Shown: in pieces, positions 25,656 through 40,597 of the stretch
How positions within the stretch are numbered: the stretch's first letter is position 1
How the letters are laid out: each line of letters begins with the position of its first letter
From: Oscillibacter sp. 1-3
GTDB taxonomy: Bacteria; Bacillota; Clostridia; Oscillospirales; Oscillospiraceae
Length of the DNA: 64,000 bases
Reading direction: 5' to 3'
Assembly (NCBI RefSeq): GCF_000403435.2
Contig: NZ_KE159709.1
Coordinates: 1 to 64,000, forward strand
The notes under the pieces: generated by a model
Told to the model about the DNA's origin: nothing
Database searches by the model: none
The model's input: only the letters and a program-made list of their open reading frames with translations
Made by a program: the position numbers and the translations under genes

Positions 25656-25721
25656 GGTGCTGCGGAACGGGATATCCTGCATGCGGAATCCGGAATTTTT
25701 ATGGAAGATACGAAATAAAAC

Positions 25722-25888
25722 TTAGGCCTTGTTTGATAAATGGCAAAATGTGCAGCGGCGAGAGAATATTTTTGCCGATCAAGGCGATTTGACGCCGCCA
25801 TACTTTGTGTATGGCAAGGAAGCTCGACGCGGAGCGGCGAAAGAGATCCGTCGGCTGGGCGTTTTGACATTCTTCAAACAGGGCCTAA
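25722..25888. repeat. Palindromic intergenic repeat, copy B, inside the alaS leader
   Basis: About 167 bases with ends TTAGGCCTTGTTTGATAAATGGC and reversed TTAGGCCCTGTTTGAAGAATGTC. It carries the CATACTTTGTGTATGGCAAGG core also present in copy C (53881). It lies between the T-box terminator and the alaS ribosome binding site, so any read-through transcript must include this hairpin. The copy is open in the alaS frame, but translation is not expected. Confidence 0.75.
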
Positions 25889-25911
25889 TTATATATTGGA
25901 GGAAGAAACAT

Positions 25912-28557
<2,646 letters not shown>

Positions 28558-28738
28558 AAGCGGCGGCGAAGCCGCGGATAAAAGTTTCGCCAGCCTTTTC
28601 AAAGGCTGCGGGGGTCCAGGGGGCGGCGCCCCCTGGGTTTCCCGGAGCGAAGCGAAAATAGCGAAAGCCTGCAAGAGCGAAGCGAATTGCAGGCCGCATT
28701 GACAAAACAACAAGCCCCCAGGCAGCAGAGGAAACCAA
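28558..28738. repeat. Compound GC-rich palindromic stretch after alaS
   Basis: Three adjacent dyads: CAGCCTTTTCAAAGGCTG (28591-28608), CCAGGGGG with CCCCCTGG around CGGCG (28616-28636), and GCCTGCAA...TTGCAGGC (28667-28693) enclosing repeated AGCGAAGCGAA. Such compound stem-loops are common between genes of Oscillospiraceae. It may end alaS transcription, although no U-run is present. Confidence 0.6.
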
Positions 28739-28760
28739 TAGGAAGAGGAGAGGAGACCCC

Positions 28761-29450
28761 ATGTCCACCCCCCGCAGCGTCTCGGTCAAGCGCCGCCTGA
28801 GCGCTATGATAACGGCCCGCTTCCCCGACTTCCTGTTTACTTACGAATGGCAGAACACCTATGGCTTTGTTCGCCGGAATCCCGGCCGCCTCTACGATTA
28901 CCTGCTGATCGGCCGGACCTTTGAGGAGTACCAGGCCGGCCGGCGGGGCTATCTCGGCGTCGGCCCTCCGGGCCGTGGCTATAACCCGGACTGGTACGCC
29001 TGGACCACCGGAGACCCCTGGCGGCGCAGCTTGTGGAATGTGGAAGACTACGAGGACATCCTCTATCAGCAGGACCGGACGGCCTTTCTGGACGATGCCC
29101 TGAAACAGCTGGCGGAGAAGATCGAGCGGGACATTCTGCCCCTTTACGAGACGATTTTTCCCAAGCTCCCCTCCTCGGAGCTGCGCCAATGGCAGGGGCT
29201 GGCGGAGTGTGTTCTGCCTCAGCTGGAGGCGCTGGCCCAGGAGAATCCGGACCGTTGGGAGGAACTGCGGAAGTGGCAGAAGGCCGCCGCCCGGAGCAGG
29301 GCCGTCCAGGCGGAGCCGCCGGAGGAGATGGTCCGCTGGCATCAGGAGATCCGTGCCCTGCCGTTTTTTGGGGAGATGTACGACCAGTCGCCGATTACGC
29401 GGGATCATATTTTCAACTGGTTTACCCACGCCATGCAGGTGCATCCATGA
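28761..29450 (+). CDS. Hypothetical protein
   Basis: 229-residue soluble protein, rich in Trp, Tyr, Arg and acidic residues, with no signal peptide or membrane segment. Landmarks are VKRRLSAMITARFPDFLFTYEWQ at the N terminus, a GYNPDWYAWTTGDPWRRSLW segment near 75-95 and a helical C-terminal half ending HIFNWFTHAMQ. No known family is recognised. GAGGAGAGGAG precedes the ATG. It is followed within 25 bases by the cupin gene and may share its transcript. Confidence 0.6.
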   Translation: MSTPRSVSVKRRLSAMITARFPDFLFTYEWQNTYGFVRRNPGRLYDYLLIGRTFEEYQAGRRGYLGVGPPGRGYNPDWYAWTTGDPWRRSLWNVEDYEDILYQQDRTAFLDDALKQLAEKIERDILPLYETIFPKLPSSELRQWQGLAECVLPQLEALAQENPDRWEELRKWQKAAARSRAVQAEPPEEMVRWHQEIRALPFFGEMYDQSPITRDHIFNWFTHAMQVHP

Positions 29451-29471
29451 TAAGGAAAGGAGAACGATTCT

Positions 29472-29810
29472 GTGTTAATTGAATTCGATAAAATGGAGAC
29501 CACTGTCATGCCCCATCTGCGGGGCGGCGAGAAGGAGGTCTCCGCCAAGATGTACGCGGACCCGCTGGGGAAGATCATGCGGGGTACGCTGATCCCCGGG
29601 GCCTCCATCGGCCTGCACACTCACGAGACCAGCAGTGAGATCATCTACATCCTCTCCGGCGCCGGCAAGGTGCTGTGCGACGGGACATATGAGCCGCTGG
29701 GCCCGGGCTCCTGCCATTACTGCCCCAAGGGCCATGAGCACAGCCTGATTAACGACAGCCCGGAGGGCGGGGAGGACCTGACGTTCTTCGCCGTGGTGCC
29801 GGAGCAATGA
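29472..29810 (+). CDS. Cupin-domain protein
   Basis: 112-residue single-domain cupin. The metal-binding motif 1 is seen as GASIGLHTHETSSEIIYILSG (residues 44-64) and motif 2 as GSCHYCPKGHEHSLIN (79-94). Four ligands (two His and Glu of motif 1, His of motif 2) are present. The substrate is unknown. The start is GTG at 29472 with AAGGAG upstream. Its stop overlaps the ATG of the following DUF4250 gene. Confidence 0.85.
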   Translation: MLIEFDKMETTVMPHLRGGEKEVSAKMYADPLGKIMRGTLIPGASIGLHTHETSSEIIYILSGAGKVLCDGTYEPLGPGSCHYCPKGHEHSLINDSPEGGEDLTFFAVVPEQ

Positions 29811-29983
29811 CGCTTCCCAAAGATCCCCTCATCCTGCTGAGTTTTTTGAACACCAGGCTGCGGGACGAGTATCCCAGTCTCGCGGAGCTGTGCGCGTCGC
29901 TGGACGCTGATGAGACGGCGCTGCGGGAGACACTGGCGGCGCTGAATTACGAGTACGACGCAGGACGGAACCAATTTGTGTGA
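29807..29983 (+). CDS. DUF4250 small protein
   Basis: 58 residues: begins MTLPKDPLILLSFLNTRLRDEY and ends LNYEYDAGRNQFV, the conserved pattern of the DUF4250 family found in Clostridia. A short helix-turn-helix-like fold (LAELCASLDADETALRETLAAL) is likely, but the role is unknown. The ATG overlaps the cupin stop (ATGA), indicating translational coupling. Confidence 0.85.
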   Translation: MTLPKDPLILLSFLNTRLRDEYPSLAELCASLDADETALRETLAALNYEYDAGRNQFV

Positions 29984-30035
29984 GAGCCGCGTCTCCCGTG
30001 CACGTTTGGCGGTGTGTTTTGGCCCTGACTGCGGC

Positions 30036-30085
30036 AGGCCTTGTTTGCTTCATGGCGAAAACCCAAACGGCGGACCTTTTTCCAA
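30036..30085. repeat. Half copy (F) of the palindromic repeat
   Basis: Left arm only: AGGCCTTGTTTG, then ATGGCGAAAACCCAAACGGCGGACCTTTTTCC in similar order to copies A and C, without the right arm. It sits about 40 bases before the UPF0167 gene. Confidence 0.5.
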
Positions 30086-30124
30086 CAACCCTAAAAATCC
30101 TTGTAATGGTAAGGAGGCGTTTTC

Positions 30125-30646
30125 GTGCCATTTCCTGTGTTCAAGTACCACCCGGACCCGTTTAAGACGAAGATTTTCAAGAGGCGGGATGCGGCGGTGG
30201 TCTGCCCCTGCTGTGAAAAGGAGACCTTCGTCACCTATGAGGGGCCCTTTTACAGTGTGGAGGAAGTGGAAAACCTGTGCCCTGGGTGTATTGCCAGCGG
30301 CGCGGCGGCGAAAAAGTTCGATGGAGCGTTTCAGGACAGCGAGTCTGCAGACGAGGTCAGCGACCCAGAAAAGCTGGAGGAGCTGACCTGCCGCACACCC
30401 GGCTACTGCGGCTGGCAGCAGGAATACTGGCGGGCCCACTGTGACGACTACTGTGCCTTTTTGGGCTGTGTGGGCTGGAGGGAGCTGGAGGAGATGGGCC
30501 TGACGGCGGAAGTATCGGAGGACCCGGGCCTGGATGCCTGGTTCAAGGAAAATCTGACTGGTCTGTCCAATGGCGGCAGCCTCCAGGGCTATTTGTTTCA
30601 GTGTCTCCACTGCGGAAAGCATCTGCTGCATATTGACTGCGACTGA
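30125..30646 (+). CDS. CbrC/UPF0167 family protein
   Basis: 173-residue soluble protein of the UPF0167 family (CbrC of E. coli, linked to colicin tolerance there, mechanism unknown). The start MPFPVFKYHPDPFKT is the family signature. Cysteine pairs CPCC (27-30), CPGC (52-55) and the C-terminal CLHCGKHLLHIDCD suggest zinc binding. The start is GTG with AAGGAGG seven bases before it. It appears to be a single-gene unit. Confidence 0.85.
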   Translation: MPFPVFKYHPDPFKTKIFKRRDAAVVCPCCEKETFVTYEGPFYSVEEVENLCPGCIASGAAAKKFDGAFQDSESADEVSDPEKLEELTCRTPGYCGWQQEYWRAHCDDYCAFLGCVGWRELEEMGLTAEVSEDPGLDAWFKENLTGLSNGGSLQGYLFQCLHCGKHLLHIDCD

Positions 30647-30808
30647 AAACGGCGGCGAAAAATCCGTCTCAATCCGGCGTTTCGGCGGCCTTAGAACAGG
30701 CTCTAGGGCATGATGGGCCAAATGTACGGCTTTCCGGTAAAATTTGTTCGGAATCCACACTGTGTCTTATTTTGAACGGTACTCAAGAAAAACAGAGGAG
30801 GTTTTGAA

Positions 30809-31147
30809 ATGTCTGACTGCTTATTCTGCAAAATTGCCGCGGGAGAGATTCCCAGCGCCAAGGTCTATGAGGACGAAGTGTGCTATGCCTTCCAGGACAT
30901 CGCCCCCCAGGCGCCCACCCATTTCCTGGTGATCCCAAGGGAGCATATCGCCTCTGTCTCCGGTGTGAACGCCGGAAACAGCGCGGCGGTGGCGCACATC
31001 TTTGAGGTCATTGCCAAGGTTACGGCGGAAAAGGGTATTGAGAGCTACCGGGTAGTGTCCAACATCGGCGAGCAGGCGGGTCAGAGCGTGCCCCATCTAC
31101 ACTTTCATGTGCTGGCAGGGCGGGACATGACCTGGCCGCCGGGCTGA
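30809..31147 (+). CDS. HIT-family nucleotide hydrolase (HINT type)
   Basis: 112-residue Hint-like purine nucleoside phosphoramidase. The N-terminal zinc-associated CLFCKI and the catalytic histidine triad HLHFHVL (residues 96-102) are visible, as is GQSVPHLHFH. It probably hydrolyses AMP-amino conjugates such as aminoacyl-adenylates. AGGAGG precedes the ATG at 30809. No operon partner is evident. Confidence 0.95.
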   Translation: MSDCLFCKIAAGEIPSAKVYEDEVCYAFQDIAPQAPTHFLVIPREHIASVSGVNAGNSAAVAHIFEVIAKVTAEKGIESYRVVSNIGEQAGQSVPHLHFHVLAGRDMTWPPG

Positions 31148-31334
31148 CAGATCTGCGGCAGGGGGGACGGGCGTCCCCCCTTTTTGCTTCTGGCGGCTCC
31201 GGCGTCGGCGGAACAACGGGCAAAAGGACGTATCGCTGTCTTGAAAACGCGGCAGATCTGTGGTAAACTAGTAAAATTAGGATGTGCGCGGGAATCCATT
31301 CGGTGATTTTTAAGAATCAAGGGGGAGATAACCT

Positions 31335-32798
31335 GTGAAGATCGCAGAGAGAGCAGGGAAGAAAATCGGTCTGATATGTCTGGCGGCGGCGCTGGCGGCG
31401 GCCTTGGCGGGGTGCGGCGGCAAGGGTCCCCTGGACCCAGAGGACCCGGTGTCCCTGACAGTTTGGCACTATTACAACGGCTCTCAGCAGGCGGCCTTCG
31501 ACGCGCTGGTGGAGGAGTTCAACGACACGGCAGGCCGGGAGCTGGGGATCTATGTGGAGAGCTATTCTCAGGGCTCGGTGTCCGACCTGGAGTCGGCCGT
31601 GCGGGACGCCATCGGCGGCAAGGTGGGAGCGGCCGCCATGCCGGACATCTTCTCCTCCTACGCGGATACCGCCTACGAGGTGGAGCAGGCCGGCGCCCTG
31701 GCCGACCTGTCCGGCTACCTCAGCCAGGAGGAGCTGGAGAGGTATGTGGACTCCTACATCGAGGAGGGCCGCATCGCCGCCGACGGCACTCTCCGGATCT
31801 TCCCCACGGCAAAGTCCACGGAGATCATGATGCTGAACAAGACGGACTGGGACGAGTTTTCAGCGGCCGCAGGCGTCTCTTTGGAGGATCTGCGGACCAT
31901 TGAGGGCGTCGCGGCTGTGGCCGGGACATATTATGAGTGGACGGACAGCCTTACCCCCGACGTGCCGGAGGACGGCAGGGCTTTTTACGGCCGGGACGCT
32001 TTGGCCAATTACTTCATCATCGGGCTGCAGCAGCTGGGGGTGGAGATTTTCCAGGTGGAGAGCGGGGAGATGACTTTGCACACGCCCCGGGAGGAGCTGC
32101 GCCGCCTGTGGGAGAACTACTATGTCCCCATGGTCAGGGGATATTTCGGGGCCTATGGCTCCTTCCGCTCCGACGATGTGAAAACGGGGGACATTCTGGC
32201 CTATACCGGCTCCACGTCCTCTGCCATGTACTTTCCCGACCAGGTGGAGCTGGATGAGGGCAGCCGCCCCATCGACTATATCGTGATGCCCGCCCCGGTG
32301 TTTGAGGGCGGGAGGGCCTGCGCCGTACAGCAGGGCGCGGGCATGGTGGTCAGCAGGTCGGACCAGCGGCATGAGTATGCCTCTGTGGAATTTTTGAAGT
32401 GGTTCACCCAGGCGGAGAACAACCTGCGCTTCGGCTGTGTCTCCGGTTACCTGCCGGTGCTGAAGGAGGCCAACAGCGCCGAGAAGCTGGATCAGGTCAT
32501 TGCGGACCAGGGACTGACGGTGTCTCCGAAGACCTATGACTGCCTGACCACGATTTTCAGCGAAATGGAGGGGATGAACCTCTATACCAACAAGAGCTTT
32601 CAGAACGGCTCCGCCGCCAGAAGGGTGCTGGAATACCATCTGGCGGACCAGGCGTCGGCGGACCGGGCGGAGGTGCTGGAGGCCATCGCCCGGGGCGAGA
32701 GTCTGGAGGAGGCGTCGGCGGACTATGTGTCAGACGGCGCCTTTGAGGAGTGGTACGGCGCCTTCTGCGAGGCGCTGCGCACCGCTGCCGGCAAGTAG
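31335..32798 (+). CDS. Solute-binding lipoprotein coupled to a hybrid kinase
   Basis: 487-residue extracellular binding protein, family 1. The signal peptide ends in the lipobox LAGC (Cys about residue 27). The mature protein has SLTVWHYYNGSQQAAFDALVEEFN, PDIFSSYADTAYEV and an oligosaccharide-binding type C-terminal lobe. There are no permease or ATPase genes nearby. Instead the stop lies four bases before a membrane-bound sensor kinase. It is therefore likely a ligand-capturing partner for signalling rather than transport. The start at 31335 is GTG with GGGGGAG upstream. Confidence 0.8.
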   Translation: MKIAERAGKKIGLICLAAALAAALAGCGGKGPLDPEDPVSLTVWHYYNGSQQAAFDALVEEFNDTAGRELGIYVESYSQGSVSDLESAVRDAIGGKVGAAAMPDIFSSYADTAYEVEQAGALADLSGYLSQEELERYVDSYIEEGRIAADGTLRIFPTAKSTEIMMLNKTDWDEFSAAAGVSLEDLRTIEGVAAVAGTYYEWTDSLTPDVPEDGRAFYGRDALANYFIIGLQQLGVEIFQVESGEMTLHTPREELRRLWENYYVPMVRGYFGAYGSFRSDDVKTGDILAYTGSTSSAMYFPDQVELDEGSRPIDYIVMPAPVFEGGRACAVQQGAGMVVSRSDQRHEYASVEFLKWFTQAENNLRFGCVSGYLPVLKEANSAEKLDQVIADQGLTVSPKTYDCLTTIFSEMEGMNLYTNKSFQNGSAARRVLEYHLADQASADRAEVLEAIARGESLEEASADYVSDGAFEEWYGAFCEALRTAAGK

Positions 32799-32802
32799 GC
32801 AT

Positions 32803-36717
<3,915 letters not shown>

Positions 36718-36882
36718 ACGCCGGAGAGGTCCTTTGAGGAGGCGATTCGGACAAATCGGCGGGCGTACCCGCGGCGGCCTGGAGCCGGACTGCACACGGC
36801 AGATCTATCTCCTGCCAAAGGCAGAGCGGGCGCGGCGCTGGGCTGGGAACTGCGGGCGTCGAAGTGCAGCTGCCGCAAAAAG

Positions 36883-36918
36883 AAAAGCCGCGGAAATCCA
36901 TTGGATTTCCGCGGCTTT
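36883..36918. terminator. Bidirectional intrinsic terminator
   Basis: AAAGCCGCGGAAATCCA followed by its reverse complement, giving a stem of about 17 pairs. A-rich sequence lies on the left and Ts at the right end. It lies between the convergent hybrid kinase and glutaredoxin-like genes and could stop transcription from both sides. The rest of 36718-37001 shows no gene. Confidence 0.75.
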
Positions 36919-37001
36919 GGTATGCGCCTGGCGGATTCGTTTCCGTGACCGTTCAAGGCAGGAGCCCCTTGGGCGGCCTGGTCGGAGCGGGCGCGGCCGA
37001 G

Positions 37002-37253
37002 TTACCGCATAACCGCGTCCAGATCCCGGGTGGCGGTTCCGTCCTCCAGAATAAAGCAGGGAATCCCAATGCCGCCGTTTTCACGGATGTCTGCATAGAC
37101 GGGGCTGTCCTGCCGCAGGGCCAGATAGGCCTTCAGATCGGACAGGCTGGCGGAGAGGTTCTTGAACTCGACCTCCGCCTTCGCCTCGCTGAGACGGTTT
37201 AAGGCATACAGCGTATCAGGGCACAGATGGCTACCAACAACAGTGATTTTCAT
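37002..37253 (-). CDS. Glutaredoxin-like protein
   Basis: 83-residue thioredoxin-fold protein: KITVVGSHLCPDTLYAL holds a monothiol-type CPDT site at residues 11-14. GGIGIPCFILEDG near 60-72 has the cis-proline typical of glutaredoxins, with an extra cysteine after it. This is a small redox protein of the glutaredoxin-related family found in anaerobic Firmicutes. The start at 37253 has AAAGGAG upstream. It lies 30 kb from any partner that would define its target, but next to a cysteine-catabolism locus. Confidence 0.8.
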   Translation of the reverse strand: MKITVVGSHLCPDTLYALNRLSEAKAEVEFKNLSASLSDLKAYLALRQDSPVYADIRENGGIGIPCFILEDGTATRDLDAVMR

Positions 37254-37274
37254 GATAAGATCTCCTTTATAAAT

Positions 37275-37436
37275 TCGGCCGTGTTTGATAAATGACAAAA
37301 TGCCAAAGCGACAGATCGTTTTCCGCTGTGCCGCCATAGAGATTTTTGAAATGCACAAGGGTTTCCGAAATATTTCCTTTGTCCAGCGAAAAGATCTCCC
37401 GCCGCTGGCCGTCCCTCCAAGATTCAAACGGCTCTG
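37275..37436. repeat. Diverged copy (D) of the palindromic repeat
   Basis: About 162 bases with ends CGGCCGTGTTTGATAAATGACAAAATG and reversed CAGAGCCGTTTGAATCTTGGAGG. Arms resemble copies A-C (GCGACAGATCGTTTTCCGC, CGAAAAGATCTCCCGCCG) with many substitutions and a different centre. It lies between the RidA gene end and the glutaredoxin-like start. Confidence 0.6.
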
Positions 37437-37454
37437 GATAATGATTTGCAGAAA

Positions 37455-37823
37455 TTACTTGACGGCAATGGCCTCAATCTCGCAGAGGACGCCCTTGGGC
37501 AGGTCCTTCACGGCCACGCAGGAGCGGGCGGGTTTTGAGGTGAAAAATTTGGCGTATACCTCGTTGAACGCGGCAAAGTCGCCCATATCGGCCAAAAAGC
37601 AGGTGGTTTTCAGAACCTTGTCAAAGCCGGTTCCGGCGGCGTCCAGAATTGCGCCCACATTTTTGCAGCTCTGTTCCGCCTGGGCGGCGATGCCCGCGGG
37701 AACCTCGCCGCTGGCGGGATTTACAGGGATCTGGCCGGAGGTGAAGACAAAGCCGTTTACCTCGCAGCCCTGGGAATAGGGTCCGATGGCGCCGGGGGCA
37801 CTCTTGGTTTCCAGTACCTTCAT
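37455..37823 (-). CDS. ridA: RidA family deaminase
   Basis: 122-residue Rid (YjgF) protein that hydrolyses reactive enamines/imines, such as 2-aminoacrylate, released by PLP enzymes. Typical segments are APGAIGPYSQG (residues 9-19), VFTSGQIPVNP and the C-terminal CVAVKDLPKGVLCEIEAIA, with the active-site Arg in PARSC (about residue 102). It lies 34 bases after the symporter and belongs with the PatB/MalY C-S lyase, whose reaction makes 2-aminoacrylate, so removal of this toxic product is its likely task. The ATG at 37823 is preferred to a TTG nine bases before, with AAAGGA upstream. Confidence 0.93.
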   Translation of the reverse strand: MKVLETKSAPGAIGPYSQGCEVNGFVFTSGQIPVNPASGEVPAGIAAQAEQSCKNVGAILDAAGTGFDKVLKTTCFLADMGDFAAFNEVYAKFFTSKPARSCVAVKDLPKGVLCEIEAIAVK

Positions 37824-37857
37824 GTGAATCAAGTCCTTTCATATTTGGATGGAATTT

Positions 37858-39117
37858 TTATTGCAGCTGGCCGGCGGCGATCTTCTTTTCCAGCCAGTCC
37901 CTGCCCTCCACCAGACGGGTGACGATCATGGAGGCGATGGTATCGCCGGCGGCGTTGAGGCAGGTGGCGGCGGGGTCAAAGAGGAAGCCCAGGGTGGCGA
38001 TCAGGGGGAAGGCCTCCGCCGGGAAGCCGAACATGCTGACGATCAGCATCTCTCCTACCAGACCGCCGCCGGGGGCGCCGGAGAGGACGAAGGCGCTGAG
38101 TATGGCCACAGCGATTGCCATGGCGTAGGTGCCTGCGCCGGTGAAGGGCATATCAAAGATGCCGAAGAGGAAGGCGATCTTTACAATGGAGCTGAGGACG
38201 GAGCCGTCCATGTGCATGGTGCAGCCCATGGGCAGCACCAGGTCGCTGACATCCTTGGGCACGCCGATGCTGTCGCAGGCCTCTTTGTTTACCGGCAGGG
38301 TGGCGGCGGAGCTCTGGGTGGCGAAAGCGGTGACGGCGGGGGTGAAGATGTGCTTCAGCATCCGCCTGAGGCCGGTCTTTCCTCCGGCGAACAGGGCGTA
38401 CAGGGGGAAGAAGATTACTACATACAGCAGGCACAGAGGATAGTACACCACCATGGAGCGGCCATAGTCGCTGAGCAGCTGGGGACCGAACTCGCCCACC
38501 AGATTAGCGAAGTAAGCGCCCAGGCCCAGGGGGGCGATGGTCATGATGACACCCACAAATTTCATGATGATGTCGTTGAGGTTGGCCAGCAGTCTGCCCA
38601 CGGGGCTGTTCTCCCCGCCGCAGGAGGCTACGCAGAAGCCGGTGATGATGGCGAAGATAATCAGGGGCAGCATGTGGGACTTGCTCCACAGTTCCGGAAA
38701 GTCGCTAACTGTCAGAGAGCCCACGATCATCTGGGCCGCGGTCTGGGCCTCGCCCACCTCGGCGGAGGCCAGCTGGATGCTGGTGCCGGCGGAGGGGCTG
38801 AACAGATTCACCCAGATCAGGACGCAGGCGGCCGCCACTGCTCCGGTGCCCAGGAAGGTGGCCACTGTTCCCCCGAGAATCTTTCCAAGACGGCTCATGT
38901 TGGCCATACTGCCCACGGCGCAGGTGATGGACACAAAGACCAGAGGCACCACAATGGTGAAGAGCAGATTCAAAAAGATGTCGCCGATGGGCTTCAGGGT
39001 CTGGCCCAGGCCGGGGGAAATCACGCCGATCAGGGAGCCGGCGGCGATGCCGCCAAGAAGGAGGATGGGGGTCTTATACTGCTGCCAAAGGGATTGCTGT
39101 CCGTTTTGTGTAGCCAT
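37858..39117 (-). CDS. Dicarboxylate/amino acid:cation symporter (DAACS family)
   Basis: 419-residue secondary transporter of the GltP/SstT/TcyP family. Signature segments are TAFATQSSAATLP (serine-rich motif, about 266-278), LPMGCTMHMDGS (about 297-308) and GAPGGGLVGEML. Eight membrane helices and two re-entrant loops are expected. Because it is sandwiched between a C-S lyase and RidA genes, cystine or another sulfur amino acid is the likely substrate, as for TcyP. Glutamate or serine are alternatives. Confidence 0.9.
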   Translation of the reverse strand: MATQNGQQSLWQQYKTPILLLGGIAAGSLIGVISPGLGQTLKPIGDIFLNLLFTIVVPLVFVSITCAVGSMANMSRLGKILGGTVATFLGTGAVAAACVLIWVNLFSPSAGTSIQLASAEVGEAQTAAQMIVGSLTVSDFPELWSKSHMLPLIIFAIITGFCVASCGGENSPVGRLLANLNDIIMKFVGVIMTIAPLGLGAYFANLVGEFGPQLLSDYGRSMVVYYPLCLLYVVIFFPLYALFAGGKTGLRRMLKHIFTPAVTAFATQSSAATLPVNKEACDSIGVPKDVSDLVLPMGCTMHMDGSVLSSIVKIAFLFGIFDMPFTGAGTYAMAIAVAILSAFVLSGAPGGGLVGEMLIVSMFGFPAEAFPLIATLGFLFDPAATCLNAAGDTIASMIVTRLVEGRDWLEKKIAAGQLQ

Positions 39118-39174
39118 GATAATATCTCCATTTCTCGTTTCTTTTGTATCTCTTCTTTTCCTGCCGGCGGGGAC

Positions 39175-40344
39175 TCAGAGGCTGTTGACGGCGGCCTCCA
39201 GCTGTTGGAGGGCCTGCTCCAGCACGCTCCGGGGGCAGGCGGCGTTGAGCCGCATGTATCCGCTCAGGCTCCTGCCGAAGGCGTACCCGTCATTGAGACC
39301 CAGGCCGGCCTTTTGGATCATGAAGTCGTGGAGCTCCTGATTGCTCAGGTCCAGGTCCCGGCAGTCCAGCCACATGAGGTAGGTGGCGTCCGGAGCGTAG
39401 GTCTTGATCTTTGGGATGCGCCGCTGGCAGTAGTCCACCACAAAGTCAAAGTTTTCGCTGAGGTAGGGAAGGAGCTGCTCCAGCCACTCCTCTCCCTCCC
39501 GGAAGGCGGCCTCCATGGCCGTGAGGGAGAAGGCATTGTTGCGGTGGATGTCCATGTTCATCCAGAATTTGTCGAAGGTCTCCTTCATATGGGCGTTGGG
39601 GAACACCACCGTGCTGGCCTGGAGGCCCGCCAGATTAAAGGTCTTGGTGCCGGAGATGCCGGTGACCACGTTTGCGGCGATCTCGGGGGACAAGGTGGCG
39701 GTGGGAATGTGCTTTTTGCCGTGGAAAATGAGGTCGGAGTGGATCTCGTCGCTGACCACCAGGACGTGGTATTTCAGGCACAGCTCCATCATCCGCCGGA
39801 GGTCGCTCTCCGTCCACACGATTCCCAGGGGGTTGTGGGGATTGCACAGCAGGAACAGGTCCGCGATTTGGAGCTTTGCCTCGAAGTCCTCCCAATCCAC
39901 CGTCCACTTGCCGTTCTGTTCTGCCATCTGGTTTTCAATGACCGTCCGTCCGGCGAATTCGGTCATATCGTAGAACTCGCCGTATACCGGCGTCTGGATC
40001 AGTACGTTGCCGCCCTGGGGGGTATAGAGCTGCACCATGGCGCTGAGGGTCTGAACCACTCCCAGGCAGAAGCTCATCAGGTTTGTGTCCGGGCTCCAGC
40101 CGTTGCGGCGGCTCTGCCAGTCCCGGATGGCCTGGAAGTAGCTGTCCGGGCGGGCGGTGTATCCCCAGATGCCCTCCTGGGCCCGGGCGGTGAGGGCGTC
40201 AATAATGGGCTGGGCGGTTTTGAAGTCCATGTCCGCGATCCACAGGGGGATCACATCCTCGGTGCCGAACTTCTTTTCGCGTTCGTCGTATTTGGCGGAG
40301 CGGTTGCCGGAGCGGTCCACGATCTGATCGAAATTGTACTGCAT
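39175..40344 (-). CDS. PatB/MalY-type cystathionine beta-lyase (aminotransferase fold)
   Basis: 389-residue pyridoxal-phosphate enzyme, class I/II fold. Features are PLWIADMDFKTAQPI near the N terminus, YGEFY, NPHNPLG (about 173-179), VSDEIHSDL and the PLP lysine in SGTKTFNLAG (about 233). The PatB/MalY group cleaves C-S bonds of cystathionine, cystine or cysteine to pyruvate, ammonia and a thiol. It is the first gene of a three-gene operon with a symporter and ridA, behind a textbook sigma-54 promoter. Confidence 0.9.
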   Translation of the reverse strand: MQYNFDQIVDRSGNRSAKYDEREKKFGTEDVIPLWIADMDFKTAQPIIDALTARAQEGIWGYTARPDSYFQAIRDWQSRRNGWSPDTNLMSFCLGVVQTLSAMVQLYTPQGGNVLIQTPVYGEFYDMTEFAGRTVIENQMAEQNGKWTVDWEDFEAKLQIADLFLLCNPHNPLGIVWTESDLRRMMELCLKYHVLVVSDEIHSDLIFHGKKHIPTATLSPEIAANVVTGISGTKTFNLAGLQASTVVFPNAHMKETFDKFWMNMDIHRNNAFSLTAMEAAFREGEEWLEQLLPYLSENFDFVVDYCQRRIPKIKTYAPDATYLMWLDCRDLDLSNQELHDFMIQKAGLGLNDGYAFGRSLSGYMRLNAACPRSVLEQALQQLEAAVNSL

Positions 40345-40397
40345 GGCGTTCAGTTCCTTTCACGGTTTGTTTTCTTGGGTCTTTGCTATGAGATAGC

Positions 40398-40413
40398 AGC
40401 AAATATTGTGCCA
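40398..40413 (-). promoter_or_regulatory. Sigma-54 promoter of the lyase-symporter-ridA operon
   Basis: On the minus strand TGGCAC, five bases, TTGCT: an exact match to the sigma-54 consensus TGGCAC-N5-TTGCW, with GG and GC at the required spacing. The start would lie near 40386, about 40 bases before the ATG. A palindromic activator site lies 58 bases further upstream (40471-40523). Confidence 0.88.
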
Positions 40414-40470
40414 AATTAAAAAGAAAAAACGGGGACAGCAAAAAGCGGTAATCAATTTGGGTGGAAGTAC

Positions 40471-40523
40471 AAAATGTCCGGGGGCGGTTTTGGCAATTTG
40501 CCAATGCCGTCGCCGGACATTTT
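40471..40523. promoter_or_regulatory. Nested palindrome, likely binding site of the sigma-54 activator
   Basis: An outer dyad AAAATGTCCGG (40471-40481) with its exact complement CCGGACATTTT (40513-40523), and an inner dyad TTGGCAA-T-TTGCCAA (40490-40504), share the same centre at 40497. It is located about 58-110 bases upstream of the sigma-54 promoter, the usual place of an upstream activator sequence, and just after the end of the activator gene. Confidence 0.75.
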
Positions 40524-40597
40524 GCGGAATCACGGGGGATGATACAGGTATTTCCGCAGCTTTTGGTAAATAAAATGGTTGAATTGGTTAATTGGAA

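Noticed and set aside
25729..25911. N-terminal extension of alaS through the repeat
   Set aside because: The extension is repeat sequence, AlaRS proteins start at the chosen Met, and the ribosome binding site fits 25912.
37849..40419. Long plus-strand frame opposite the symporter and lyase genes
   Set aside because: Shadow of two well-identified minus-strand genes.
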